Assembly: GCF_000210295.1 (NCBI RefSeq)
Contig: NC_026744.1
Span: 1,488,001-1,552,000, forward strand
Origin: Trypanosoma brucei gambiense DAL972
Taxonomy: Eukaryota; Euglenozoa; Kinetoplastea; Trypanosomatida; Trypanosomatidae
DNA length: 64,000 bases
Direction of reading: 5' to 3'
Shown: one piece after another, positions 29,732 to 38,639 of the stretch
Numbering within the stretch: position 1 is the first letter of the stretch
Layout: each line of letters opens with the position of its first letter
The notes under the pieces: model-generated
Told to the model about the DNA's origin: nothing
What the model saw: the letters and a program-made list of their open reading frames with translations, nothing else
Database searches by the model: none
Program-made: the position numbers and the translations under genes

Positions 29732-30473
29732 CGGCTGTCGAAGTAAAGGGGCGACATTCCCCCACCTGCAAGTCTTCAACTCATGAATTATGCTGGATGC
29801 ACTTCGGAAGGAAAGACCTAGGACCCTTGATAGTTGCTTGTATTCTACCGTTCGTCTAACATTGCGGTGATCGCAAACGTGCTGAGAAATGCGCAAAGGA
29901 TGCTAAGAAGGAAAGTGCTCGCCGTGTAGACTTTTTTAGTTTCGTCCGTTCGTTGCATTTTAACGTTTTGAAGTGGTATTCATTTTGATGAACTTTCCTG
30001 CAGTTTCTTCACATTTGGAGGATGGAAAAAGTTTATTCCATGTGGTGAAGAACGTAAGCGCTGTGGGTTCTCTCTGGTGAGGGTTCTTGACTCAAAAAAC
30101 TATAATACTGCGGAGGTTCTTTCGGTTGAAACCAAGTCTGTAAAGTAATGATGTTCCAGTGGAGCGGTTTGTGATATACACCCATATGTATATTTAAGGT
30201 AACCATTGGCCGCTGCTTGTACTCCACAGGAGTCGATGACATTGTTATTTCGAATGTCATGTCATCTACGCTATTAGGGCCGAATCAGAGCGATGTCCAA
30301 AGTTCACGTGCGTGTGATACTTCCTCACTGTCTGTCGTGAAGTGCGGTTGCATTCAACATGAGTACAACGTGGGAATGAGGTATAAACTTATTTACCACT
30401 TCAATTCACGCGAATCTGTTGTACCCCGAAACACCACTAGCGCCGTGTTCTATGATAATCATGTTTGCATTTG

Positions 30474-30509
30474 CGTATGTGTGTGTGTGTGTGTGTGTAC
30501 ACACATACG
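30474..30509. repeat. (GT)n microsatellite embedded in an inverted repeat
   Basis: CGTATGTGTGT at 30474-30484 is the exact reverse complement of ACACACATACG at 30499-30509, with GT repeats between them. Confidence 0.7.
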
Positions 30510-30697
30510 TGCGGTTGTTCTGTTATGGACTCGTGATTGTTATTGTTGTGGTTTATTTTTAAGACAGTGTGGATCCTGCGCTGTGGTATACTCTACTACC
30601 ATCTTTTATGCAATGTTATCTGTCGCTCCACTACTTTTCATCAAGTGTTATTGGTAGGATTATATCAGCGCCTTCTAGTTTAACTCAGAGGTCGATA

Positions 30698-30727
30698 CTT
30701 TCTTTTCTCTTTTTTTTTTTCAAACAG
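30698..30727 (+). promoter_or_regulatory. Polypyrimidine tract and SL acceptor two bases before the ATG
   Basis: T/C tract 30698-30720 is followed by CAAACAG, with AG at 30726-30727. The ATG begins at 30730, so the mature mRNA would have only two genomic nucleotides between spliced leader and start codon. Confidence 0.55.
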
Positions 30728-30729
30728 CG

Positions 30730-31014
30730 ATGTTCCGGCAGCGGCTTCTGTTCTCCGCTGTGAAACCTTCCCGTAACCTCCTCCGGGATTGTGGTCGCGA
30801 GAAGCGTCTTATGGAATCTGAAGGTGATTTTGTCGATCGACATCTGGCATCTCTTGTGGCTGAACGAGAAAAGGCTCATGCGGGACTGTTTGGTGGGTCC
30901 CTTGCCGCCACGTGCCTTACGTTTGTTTCAATGGGACTGTTTGGTTTGACATTTGGCTATCATGCTGGAAAAGCAGTCATAGACGCCTATGGAAAAACGC
31001 GAATATCGGCTTAA
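30730..31014 (+). CDS. Small probable mitochondrial membrane protein
   Basis: 94 residues, not recognised as a known family. The N-terminus MFRQRLLFSAVKPSRNLL is basic, hydroxylated and without acidic residues, a typical mitochondrial presequence. One hydrophobic segment (about residues 53-78, Gly/Ala/Leu/Phe-rich, including SLAATCLTFVSMGLFGLTFG) could span the inner membrane. A charged region (residues about 23-50) lies between. It could be an accessory subunit of a respiratory complex or of ATP synthase, many of which are small and specific to kinetoplastids; that is inference. The next in-frame ATG (codon 28) would remove the presequence. Confidence 0.7.
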   Translation: MFRQRLLFSAVKPSRNLLRDCGREKRLMESEGDFVDRHLASLVAEREKAHAGLFGGSLAATCLTFVSMGLFGLTFGYHAGKAVIDAYGKTRISA

Positions 31015-31402
31015 AGAAGATGGAAAGCAAAGTCGGAATAATTTCTCTCCTCCCTGTGAAAGCTCCGGTTGGGTATATCACTAAAAGAAAATCCATTGTT
31101 TTGCGCAGTTGTATATACTACAATCTCTCTGTTTTTTTTGATTTTTTCCTCCCCCTGTGCAAAATGTTGTTTTAACGATTAAAAGTTATCTATTTCGTAC
31201 TTTCGTTTCGTCACTTCTTGCGTTCCCTCCATATTTTTTCACTTTCGGTATGTCCTACGAGTGCCACTAACGCGAACATTGAGCAGTTAGGGCGTACCCA
31301 CGGGCGTAAGATTCGTCAGTCACTTATACATATAGAAGTATTATACTAGAGAGATCACGAGTCCATCTTTGTAATTGCTAATATCTCTTCAGAGGAACAA
31401 CA
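31015..31402. other. Intergenic spacer, 0.39 kb
   Basis: T/C-rich around 31129-31225, then a short AT-rich leader before ATG 31403. No gene seen. Confidence 0.5.
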
Positions 31403-32446
31403 ATGTTAAGAACGAAAAGCACAACCGCTGCTGGCCGGCAGGATAAGATGTTAAAGCACCAAAGAGCATCGGCGCGTGGGGGCGAGACGGGGTCAGGGAC
31501 TCGTACCCCTGAAGGTTTATCTCCATCGCGTGAAGTGCTGCGTCGCAGTGAGCCCCTGGCTACGTACAGAAGATATTCCGACAGCATTGGAGAGGATGGG
31601 TACAGTGACTCTGGGAAAATATACTGTGAACAATATCAGGCCGCTTGGACGAGAGTAACAACAGGGTGTATGTCGGGTATTGCATTCGTCCTAGTTGTTG
31701 CGGTCCTCTATGCCCTATATGTACTCTGCAGTTCTTACATTTACAGTGTTGGCTGTGCTGTGGTCCTTTCTATCGCTCTCCATCCAAATCGTTGTGGTGG
31801 AGAAAGTCGTAATTGGAAAGGACGGTATATCGAAAGAATGCGCTCAACGCGCGAGAAATGGACGGGACGTTCGAGAGTTTTTGGTCTACTGGGTTCCCTT
31901 CTCTCCTTAACTCACTTTTTTCGGTATGCACTCGGGCGTGGTGTCGCCTTTTCTGGCGTTGACAAGCTACTTGGCAGAGCCGGTAAGAGAGGACGCAAGT
32001 TTGTCAAAATATGTGATCCCAGCGCTGGTAGTAACTCGGGGAAGGATTCAAAACTTCAGCAGAAACCAGCCAATGTTTTGCCTGCTGGAGACGCCAATTC
32101 TTTGAAGTGGCAGGAAGAAAGCACGCTTTCTTGTATTCTGTTGGTGGTCCTCATCTGCTTTGTCGCCCATTTGATGTTCGGCATACTGTTATTCCTTGGT
32201 ATACATTCCATACTCATCGCCTTGTTCATCATCACCGTCCCTTTCATGACACCGGATCGCTTCATGTCTGTGATGTGGCGCGTGTGGCTCTTAGCCATCA
32301 CTGTCTTCTTTTTTGTTGGGTTTTCATATAATGTTGCATTGGACGTCATTTCCATCAGCGATGTCGTGAAGCAAACAACATCAGTTGTGGTTGAAGCGGG
32401 GGAAAAGTGGACGGGTGGGGTGAAGGAAGCAATCGTACAAATGTAG
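31403..32446 (+). CDS. TMEM245/AI-2E-transporter-like membrane protein, N-terminal part (frameshifted gene)
   Basis: 347 codons from ATG 31403. A basic, Ser/Arg-rich cytosolic N-terminus (about 85 residues) is followed by hydrophobic segments at about residues 92-130, 150-185 and a strong group at 240-320. The frame stops at 32446. A second frame, shifted by one base, opens at 32395 and runs to 33474 with more membrane segments and the AI-2E-like C-terminus. The two together would give about 690 residues, a sensible size for a TMEM245-like protein. I read this as one gene interrupted by a one-base deletion or sequencing error. The family link is mainly from the downstream half. Confidence 0.7.
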   Translation: MLRTKSTTAAGRQDKMLKHQRASARGGETGSGTRTPEGLSPSREVLRRSEPLATYRRYSDSIGEDGYSDSGKIYCEQYQAAWTRVTTGCMSGIAFVLVVAVLYALYVLCSSYIYSVGCAVVLSIALHPNRCGGESRNWKGRYIERMRSTREKWTGRSRVFGLLGSLLSLTHFFRYALGRGVAFSGVDKLLGRAGKRGRKFVKICDPSAGSNSGKDSKLQQKPANVLPAGDANSLKWQEESTLSCILLVVLICFVAHLMFGILLFLGIHSILIALFIITVPFMTPDRFMSVMWRVWLLAITVFFFVGFSYNVALDVISISDVVKQTTSVVVEAGEKWTGGVKEAIVQM

Positions 32447-33474
32447 CGGCAAGTTTTTCCAACGGAACTGCAGCCTCTTCCTCTTCCTTCGCTGAGTTTG
32501 TGAACATGACGCGCTCGAAACTGAACAAAATGTTTTTACAAGAGCTTGCTTACGCGATGAACCACACAAATGCAACGGAACTTGCCTTGACCGTGCAGCA
32601 CGCAGTTTCTCCCTTGATGTCCTCCCTTTCGTCCGATATTAGCGTTCGTTCACTGCTGAAGAATGGCGGGAATATTCGGGGTAATTTTGCGCAACTCAAG
32701 AAGTTGTATGAACAAGTAGTATGGACCGATGTCGCACAAAAACTCATGGAACGGTGGCAAGAACTCTTTGTCTATGCAAATCAACTCTTGATGAAGCTGG
32801 GATCTAATGTTTTGAACCTCTTTGACTCTGTGTACGCAGTTATGTTATTGTTTGTTGTCATGCATCATCTATTGCAGTTGGAGCACACCGTGCTGTACTA
32901 CATACTGGCGAAGTTGCTAAAAGTGCTAGATCCCCAGTGCGGTGAGTATCACGCACGTAAGATTGAGACTGAGATAACGAACTCTTTCCACACTCTGTTA
33001 CAATCATTTTGGCATAAGGCATGTTTTCGATTTTGCATTACTTTTTGCCTTTTTAAATGCTGGTCGTTTCCAACGCCGTTACTGTTTGGTGTGGTTTCTG
33101 CCGTTATTGCACTTTTGCCACTCGCACCTAAGTGGATATCTCCTGTGGCCCTTACATTCATGTACAAACTCTTCTGCGCGGCATATGGTGATGGGTTTGC
33201 GGCGGCTCTCGCAGATCCTTGTTTGTGGTGTTGCTTCTTGGCTTTTTGTGCAACGTACATGGATGAGCGGTTGCTTTGTGTATCGCAGGGGTTTCTCGAC
33301 GATCGTTCTTCGGTAGCGTCTGCACCAGGGCAGTGGAAGCTGCCAACTGCTGTTATCAGTACCGCACTTGTGTTGGGGTTCTTTCAGTATGGTGTATGTG
33401 GTATCTTTCTTGGACCGATGACAGTTGTCTTGGCAAAAGTTTTATACGATAACTGGGATACGGCAATGGAGTAG
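32395..33474 (+). CDS. TMEM245/AI-2E-transporter-like membrane protein, C-terminal part (same gene, shifted frame)
   Basis: The frame opens after a TGA at 32392-32394 and runs to TAG at 33472-33474. The first in-frame ATG is at 32506, so there is no start near the junction. A polar segment (about 110 residues) with several Asn-X-Thr/Ser sites is followed by at least five hydrophobic segments. The last part, FFQYGVCGIFLGPMTVVLAK, matches the conserved Gly/Pro-rich end of the AI-2E/TMEM245 family. It overlaps the upstream frame at 32395-32446, where G5A4 and G3TG4 runs are likely places for a lost base. Function in eukaryotes is poorly known; a transport or membrane-shaping role is only inference. 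Confidence 0.65.
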   Translation, partial: SGGKVDGWGEGSNRTNVAASFSNGTAASSSSFAEFVNMTRSKLNKMFLQELAYAMNHTNATELALTVQHAVSPLMSSLSSDISVRSLLKNGGNIRGNFAQLKKLYEQVVWTDVAQKLMERWQELFVYANQLLMKLGSNVLNLFDSVYAVMLLFVVMHHLLQLEHTVLYYILAKLLKVLDPQCGEYHARKIETEITNSFHTLLQSFWHKACFRFCITFCLFKCWSFPTPLLFGVVSAVIALLPLAPKWISPVALTFMYKLFCAAYGDGFAAALADPCLWCCFLAFCATYMDERLLCVSQGFLDDRSSVASAPGQWKLPTAVISTALVLGFFQYGVCGIFLGPMTVVLAKVLYDNWDTAME

Positions 33475-34047
33475 ACAATGTTTCTGCTCATTACGATTGT
33501 ACACTGTATCTTTAAATTTTAAATATTGAGGACTCAATGTCCTGGTGTTGTGCCCCCCCCTCCTCCTTGCATGTACCGTACACGTTAGGAATAGGTATAG
33601 CAACGGATCGGGAAGCAGGGAAGATAATAAAGAGAAATATGGAACAAAAGTCGGTGGAAGCCGTTGAGATACGGTAAGACGTAGTGGGCACTTCATGGTG
33701 TGGAGTTGTTTTTCGATAAACTGTAATCTGCCCTTGCTCCTACGTGCTTTATCGTCATCGTTGATCCACAAGGTGACAATATACATGTATGTACACATGT
33801 ACGGAAAACCACTAAGTAATAAACGAAGCGACCGTCGGTGTCTTGACGACGTATTGCTTGTTCCGTTGATTATAGTGACAACCGCACATACTCGTTCATG
33901 GAAGCTTTTGCTCTTCTATTCCTCGTGGACCCTTCGTGGTAACTCGTGTTGTGTGTTGCTTCCTGCGGACGGTCTCTGTCCATCCGTTCTCCTCTTTTGA
34001 TTATGGTTGTTTTATAAAGGTGAGTCTATTCATACTCTTTCTCCTTC
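33475..34047. other. Intergenic spacer, 0.57 kb
   Basis: C-run at about 33553-33560, purine-rich 33590-33660. A pyrimidine-rich stretch at 33970-34013 ends in AG 34018-34019, probably the acceptor of the next gene. No gene seen. Confidence 0.5.
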
Positions 34048-34896
34048 ATGAGATGCAGCCGTGTCACATTTTGTAGACTTGAAATTCACAGGCAACTTGA
34101 GGTTTATCTGCGTCACTATAGCTGCGGCAGCCATTCTTCCGCTGCCATTCCCTCGGCGGTTGCTGCAACGCCTGTGCCATTGGTGCTCAAACCAACCTTT
34201 TTAGTGAGCGCCTGCCTCTTAGGAGAGCCTGTCACGTATCGTGGTGAGAGTATTAAACCACGTAACCCGTGCTGCACACCAATTGGATTTATCGTTGATT
34301 TCTTATGGCGTAGGTGTGGTTTGATTGACTGTATTGCAGTGTGCCCTGAGATGGATGTTTTAGGTATGCCGTCACCACGGCCCCCATTACGTTTAGTACG
34401 CGATGCAGCAACTGGGCAGCGCTCAGCGTTATCGTCTGATGTTGCTGTTAGGTTGCCTCTGACGCCATTCACTGATAACTGGACGGATGATAGCGGACTT
34501 AAGCAAAGGTTGACGCTTAGGGATCCGCGATTGGTTGAGGAACTTCTGCAAAAGCGGCTGATGGGTGTCGACGGTTGCGTGCTTAAATCCCGTTCTCCAA
34601 GCTGCGGTGCGGGCGATGCAAGACTTTACAACAATGTGGCGGGAGGAAAGTACCTGAAGACGGATGGTTTTTTCGTGGAGTCGTTCATCCGTCCCTTTCG
34701 TTCGGATGGCGAGGCACCTTTACCGGTTGTAACAGAGAAGTCATTGTATTTTGATGATGACAAAGGGCAAACAAGAAAGAACGAAGCCAAGAAAAGTTGT
34801 AATTGTGGTGTGCTCGCTTTTTTAAATAGTGCGTTGAAGCGTCACGAAGCCCGCAAAGGCAACAGTGCTCTTGTTTCTCACCGGTATCCCTACTGA
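34048..34896 (+). CDS. DUF523/TudS-like protein (putative [4Fe-4S] desulfidase), bacterial-type
   Basis: 282 residues. After about 50 N-terminal residues that may be an organelle signal (basic, no acidic patch after residue 20), the DUF523 (YbbK) core appears: LVSACLLGEPVTYRG with C56, VCPEMDVLGMPSPRPP with C99, and KSRSPSCGAG with C186. In the bacterial TudS enzymes three conserved Cys at these motifs hold a [4Fe-4S] cluster that removes sulfur from 2-thiouracil. The cluster-binding Cys are all present here, so the chemistry may be kept. The physiological substrate is unknown. The family is mainly bacterial, suggesting lateral transfer. The C-terminus (about 230-282) is a basic tail with CNCG. 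Confidence 0.85.
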   Translation: MRCSRVTFCRLEIHRQLEVYLRHYSCGSHSSAAIPSAVAATPVPLVLKPTFLVSACLLGEPVTYRGESIKPRNPCCTPIGFIVDFLWRRCGLIDCIAVCPEMDVLGMPSPRPPLRLVRDAATGQRSALSSDVAVRLPLTPFTDNWTDDSGLKQRLTLRDPRLVEELLQKRLMGVDGCVLKSRSPSCGAGDARLYNNVAGGKYLKTDGFFVESFIRPFRSDGEAPLPVVTEKSLYFDDDKGQTRKNEAKKSCNCGVLAFLNSALKRHEARKGNSALVSHRYPY

Positions 34897-35110
34897 TCAC
34901 ACGAGTCGTTTCGCATTGATTCTAAAGCATTGTGCTCTATGTCATGAAGTGTTCTTATTTGCTGGTGGGGCCACCGGTCTCCTGTTTTCGTAACTTCCGT
35001 ATGCCTTTTACCTATTTGCATTTGTGCATGCGCTCTGTTTCCGCTGCCGTGTAGTCTGAATTCCAGTATCCAACTGTAGGTCACTTTTACCTTCTCGCTT
35101 TGTTATATAT

Positions 35111-35142
35111 TGTCCCTTTTTATCTCTTTTGGACACTTCTAG
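35111..35142 (+). promoter_or_regulatory. Polypyrimidine tract and SL acceptor for the small Tim gene
   Basis: TGTCCCTTTTTATCTCTTTT followed by GGACACTTCTAG with AG at 35141-35142; 48 nt before the ATG. Confidence 0.6.
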
Positions 35143-35190
35143 GAGTGTTTTCGTTAAGTTCGGATATCGCAAGGGTGGTGCGCTGTACTC

Positions 35191-35442
35191 ATGAATCAGT
35201 CTAGTTCATTATGGGGCGAGGAGTTTGAGGTGCTCAAGCAAATGCAGGAGGATCGCATGAACTTCGCCAACAACATGACGTGCCACGAGCGCTGTGTCTC
35301 GCAATATTGGTTCAACAACTTCTACGGACCGGAGCACCGTTGCATGAGGAACTGCTTGGAGAAGTTAAATCAGGTTGGCGTTATCACAAATATTGTTTTC
35401 ACAAAACATGAACAGGGTAAGACAGGAAGCAAAGGAAAGTAG
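35191..35442 (+). CDS. Small Tim chaperone (Tim9/10/8/13 family), mitochondrial intermembrane space
   Basis: 83 residues with the twin CX3C pattern: C31-X3-C35 and C51-X3-C55, separated by 15 residues, as in small Tim proteins. The flanking helices (WGEEFEVLKQMQEDRMNF and MRNCLEKLNQVGVITN) fit the helix-loop-helix fold. These proteins form hexameric chaperones that carry hydrophobic precursors, such as mitochondrial carriers, across the intermembrane space to the TIM complex. Which of the trypanosome small Tims it is cannot be read from sequence alone. ATG 35191 follows a good acceptor and no other ATG fits. Confidence 0.88.
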   Translation: MNQSSSLWGEEFEVLKQMQEDRMNFANNMTCHERCVSQYWFNNFYGPEHRCMRNCLEKLNQVGVITNIVFTKHEQGKTGSKGK

Positions 35443-36342
35443 GATGCCGGGCATTTAGTTGGCATAGGCCCTTCCTTGGATATTTTCCTAAAGGCAAAGT
35501 GCAGAAGGGGGTCATAGTGTGCCTAAACCGCTTGAGGGGTAAAGGACGTCGGCAATTCGGCGGTTGCTTTTGTTACTCGTTGTACCAGTTACATCATCAA
35601 TTTTCTAATCATTCTGCGAATAGTCAAGGAGAAATACTGCTGTACGTACATTTTTTAAAACTTGTCTTTCACATGTATTAGCACACGCGAATGCAGGTTT
35701 AAGTAGGCGATTCACTTTTCGTTGCGCACTTTCATTCTTTTTGTTAATTTCTATTGAGGTATGTTCTATCGTCAGTATCTTCTGCGTACGTTTGTGTGGT
35801 GTTCGCTCCTCTTTCATATCCGTATCTGAAAAAAAAAAATAAGACAGAGGGAGAACATTATGCCGAAATGCGAAAGGCAGGACTCCTTGATGTCTGGTGG
35901 TTAAAAAGAAACTAAAAACCATCACTAAGCATATCTCATCGGTGTTTTCGTTAGTCAATACTTCACAAAAAACTGTGTGTGTGTGTGTGTGTGTGTATTG
36001 GGATGTGGGGAGGGGAGGGGGTGATCAAACACAGGAAGGAGAAACAGTAACATAAAACGTAGCATTGAGACGGCTGCGAAAATGAAATTTGCTGGCACGT
36101 TATTCATTATCATCATAAAACACATTACAGTTGTGTGTGTTGTCCTTCTCTGTCATTCCCAGCGCAGGGAAATAGCAACATATGCATATGTGACTATGAA
36201 CGTACTAATGAATAACCGCATTTGGCGTTTTCACATGTAGATATATTTGTCTTTTGACTAACAAATAAACTCCAAAACTTTGTGGTTTGTATTTACTTTA
36301 GTAAAGGAAGGAAAACTCTTTGAACAGAAAAGATTGTGGAAG
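35443..36342. other. Intergenic spacer, 0.9 kb
   Basis: (TG)n at 35974-35996, an A-run near 35828-35838, and a candidate acceptor AG at 36300-36301 just upstream of the SRP54 ATG. No gene seen. Confidence 0.5.
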
Positions 36343-37806
36343 ATGGTGTTAGCAGAACTCGGACAAAAGATCGGGGCGGCGATCTCCAAAATGTCATCCA
36401 AGTCGTTTGTCGGCGAGGATGACGTGAAGGAGTTTTTAAATGAGGTTGCTCGAGCACTTCTTCAAGCCGATGTGAACGTCAAAACGGTGAAGGAGCTCCA
36501 GCAAAATGTCCGTGCCGAAGTCGCCATTACGGCAGAAGCAGCGGGGCTAAACAAACGCAAGATGCTTCAGACCGCCGTTTTCAATGGAATCAAAAAAATG
36601 CTTGACCCTGGTGTGAAGCCATTTATACCTGCCAAGGGTAAGACAAGCATTGTGATGTTTGTGGGCTTGCAAGGATCCGGGAAAACGACGTCATGCACTA
36701 AGTACGCTGCATACTTCCAGCGTAAAGGCCTTAAGACGGGTTTAGTGTGTGCCGACACCTTCAGAGCCGGAGCCTACGACCAATTACGCCAGAATGCAAC
36801 AAAAGCAAAAGTACGCTTTTATGGTTCGTTGACCGAGGCCGATCCGGTCATCATTGCCAAAGAGGGAGTGCTGGAGCTGAAGAAGGAAAAATATGATCTC
36901 ATTATCGTCGACACTAGTGGGCGCCACAAGCAGGAATCGGCACTGTTCGAAGAGATGAAGCAGGTGCAGCAGGCAGTGAAACCAAATGATATTGTTTTCG
37001 TAATGAGTGCAACAGATGGGCAGGGTATAGAAGAACAAGCGCGACAGTTCAAGGAAAAGGTGCCTATTGGTTCCGTCATCGTTACAAAGCTTGATGGTCA
37101 GGCAAAAGGTGGTGGTGCCCTTGCGGCTGTAGCAATGACAAAGAGCCCTATTGTGTTCATTGGAACGGGTGAACACTTCGACGATTTTGAACTGTTTCAA
37201 CCAGAAAGTTTTGTCAGTCGAATGCTTGGTATGGGCGACATGCGGGCATTGGTAGACAGCATGAAGGACGCAAACATTGACACTGATAGCGAATTGTACA
37301 AGCGCTTTCAAGATGGACAATTCACTCTACGGGACATGTACGAACATTTACAAAACGTTCTCAAAATGGGGTCGGTCAGCAAAATTATGGATATGATTCC
37401 TGGTATGTCAGGCTTTACTGGGAATGCCGGTGACGCTGGTGACGTGACACTAAAAACGTTTATCCACATGATGGACAGTATGACCGCTGCTGAACTTGAC
37501 GACTCTCGAGTAAAAAAGACAATGACTCCGACCCGTATTCACCGAATTGCTAGGGGAAGTGGTCATACCATTCTGGAGGTGCACAACCTCATCACTAGCT
37601 ATACCAAATTCGAGGATGTGGTAAAAAAAATGGGGAAGGTGAACTTTAAGGCCATGACGCAAGATTCCAGTACCGCCTTCTCTGGAAAAATGGGGCAGCA
37701 GCAGGTACTGCAGTTAGCAAAGGCGCTTAATCCCACAATGCTACGCCAGATAGGTGGACTTACAGGCCTCCAGGACATAATGAAGCAACTTCAGAGCATA
37801 AAGTGA
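36343..37806 (+). CDS. SRP54: Signal recognition particle 54 kDa subunit (SRP54)
   Basis: 487 residues from ATG 36343. The open frame continues 21 codons upstream but only from a TTG, and the first ATG after the acceptor at 36300-36301 is this one. N domain (1-90) with ALLQADVNV, GTPase G domain with P-loop GLQGSGKTTSC (K114), DTFRAGAYDQL, DTSGRH and TKLDGQAKGGGAL, then the Met-rich M domain (about 300-470) with TPTRIHRIARGSG. It binds signal peptides and 7SL RNA in the cytosol and targets ribosomes to the ER through the SRP receptor. Length is close to the usual 500 residues. No unusual features. Confidence 0.97.
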   Translation: MVLAELGQKIGAAISKMSSKSFVGEDDVKEFLNEVARALLQADVNVKTVKELQQNVRAEVAITAEAAGLNKRKMLQTAVFNGIKKMLDPGVKPFIPAKGKTSIVMFVGLQGSGKTTSCTKYAAYFQRKGLKTGLVCADTFRAGAYDQLRQNATKAKVRFYGSLTEADPVIIAKEGVLELKKEKYDLIIVDTSGRHKQESALFEEMKQVQQAVKPNDIVFVMSATDGQGIEEQARQFKEKVPIGSVIVTKLDGQAKGGGALAAVAMTKSPIVFIGTGEHFDDFELFQPESFVSRMLGMGDMRALVDSMKDANIDTDSELYKRFQDGQFTLRDMYEHLQNVLKMGSVSKIMDMIPGMSGFTGNAGDAGDVTLKTFIHMMDSMTAAELDDSRVKKTMTPTRIHRIARGSGHTILEVHNLITSYTKFEDVVKKMGKVNFKAMTQDSSTAFSGKMGQQQVLQLAKALNPTMLRQIGGLTGLQDIMKQLQSIK

Positions 37807-38639
37807 GTAATTTGTTCTTGTTAGTGAAACTTTGTTTGAACCGGCGGAAATAGTCCAAATTATTGCAGATGTGCCAATGAAGGTAAAATGGAGAGGTGAT
37901 AGGGAGATCAAAGGAGAGGGAACAAGTTGTAGTGGCGGGAGGGGGAAGAAATCAGAAATCTGCGATAGGGAAAAGTAACAAATGGGGAAATGTTTGCAAT
38001 TGTGTGGTTTGCGGTGTGTTTGTATTGTGACAGACTTGCTCGTGGCGTGAACTTGTTGTCTTTTTTTTTTTCCCCCTGTGAAACGTAAAAATACCACCAC
38101 ATCTGTAGTACTTCTGTTCTCTGTTTAGTTGCCATATTTCCTATCACTGTCAGTTGTGTTCTGTGCCCCTTATAAAGACTGTCATACCGAATTGAGCGTG
38201 TGCATGTATTCGCACTTTCCTCTCGAAGTCGCGTGATGCAAGTGGTATAGCGGCACTGGTGTGTGTGCGTACTAGCGCTTAAACATATTTCTTGTTTTCA
38301 CTCTCCTTCATTAAGTTTCTTCAATTGTTTCTTTTTACTGGCGCTCTGCTTTTCTTGGGGAAACTGCCCGGCAATATTTGCGTTTTCAGTTCCTTCACAC
38401 GTTGCCTTTCTCTCCCGTTATGTCTGTTCTCCTTGGGGAAGCAGCTTACTTCTACACCTTCCTAGTTTCGGAGGATAGAGAAACATAGATAGAAACGGCC
38501 GCGCGCATATACATAGTGTAGCATATACGACTTTTGTCTGCAATATATATATATACAAACGAGGTTGCACACAAATAACTCTTCAAAAACACACACACAC
38601 ACACAGGTGCATCAGGCGTGTTGTGTAATCGGACATTCG
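37807..38639. other. Intergenic spacer, 0.83 kb
   Basis: T-run at 38061-38070, C/T-rich stretch at 38300-38460, a TA run near 38544-38554 and (AC)n at 38589-38605 directly before AGGTGCATCAG. No gene seen. Confidence 0.5.

Larger units (their letters stand above)
29732..30729. other. Intergenic spacer, 1.0 kb
   Basis: Holds a (GT)n run with flanking inverted repeat at 30474-30509 and, at its end, a strong T-tract. A 146-codon frame at 30217-30657 has no ATG start, spans the microsatellite and is not accepted. Confidence 0.5.

Noticed and set aside
30217..30657. 146-codon frame with Val-Cys repeats
   Set aside because: No ATG start; the repeat is translation of a GT microsatellite.
31403..33474. 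Reading the two TMEM245-like frames as two independent genes
   Set aside because: They overlap, lack an intergenic splice signal, the second has no ATG near its opening, and together they have the size and membrane pattern of one protein.
36784..37320. 178-codon antisense frame in SRP54
   Set aside because: Shadow of the highly conserved SRP54 G domain.
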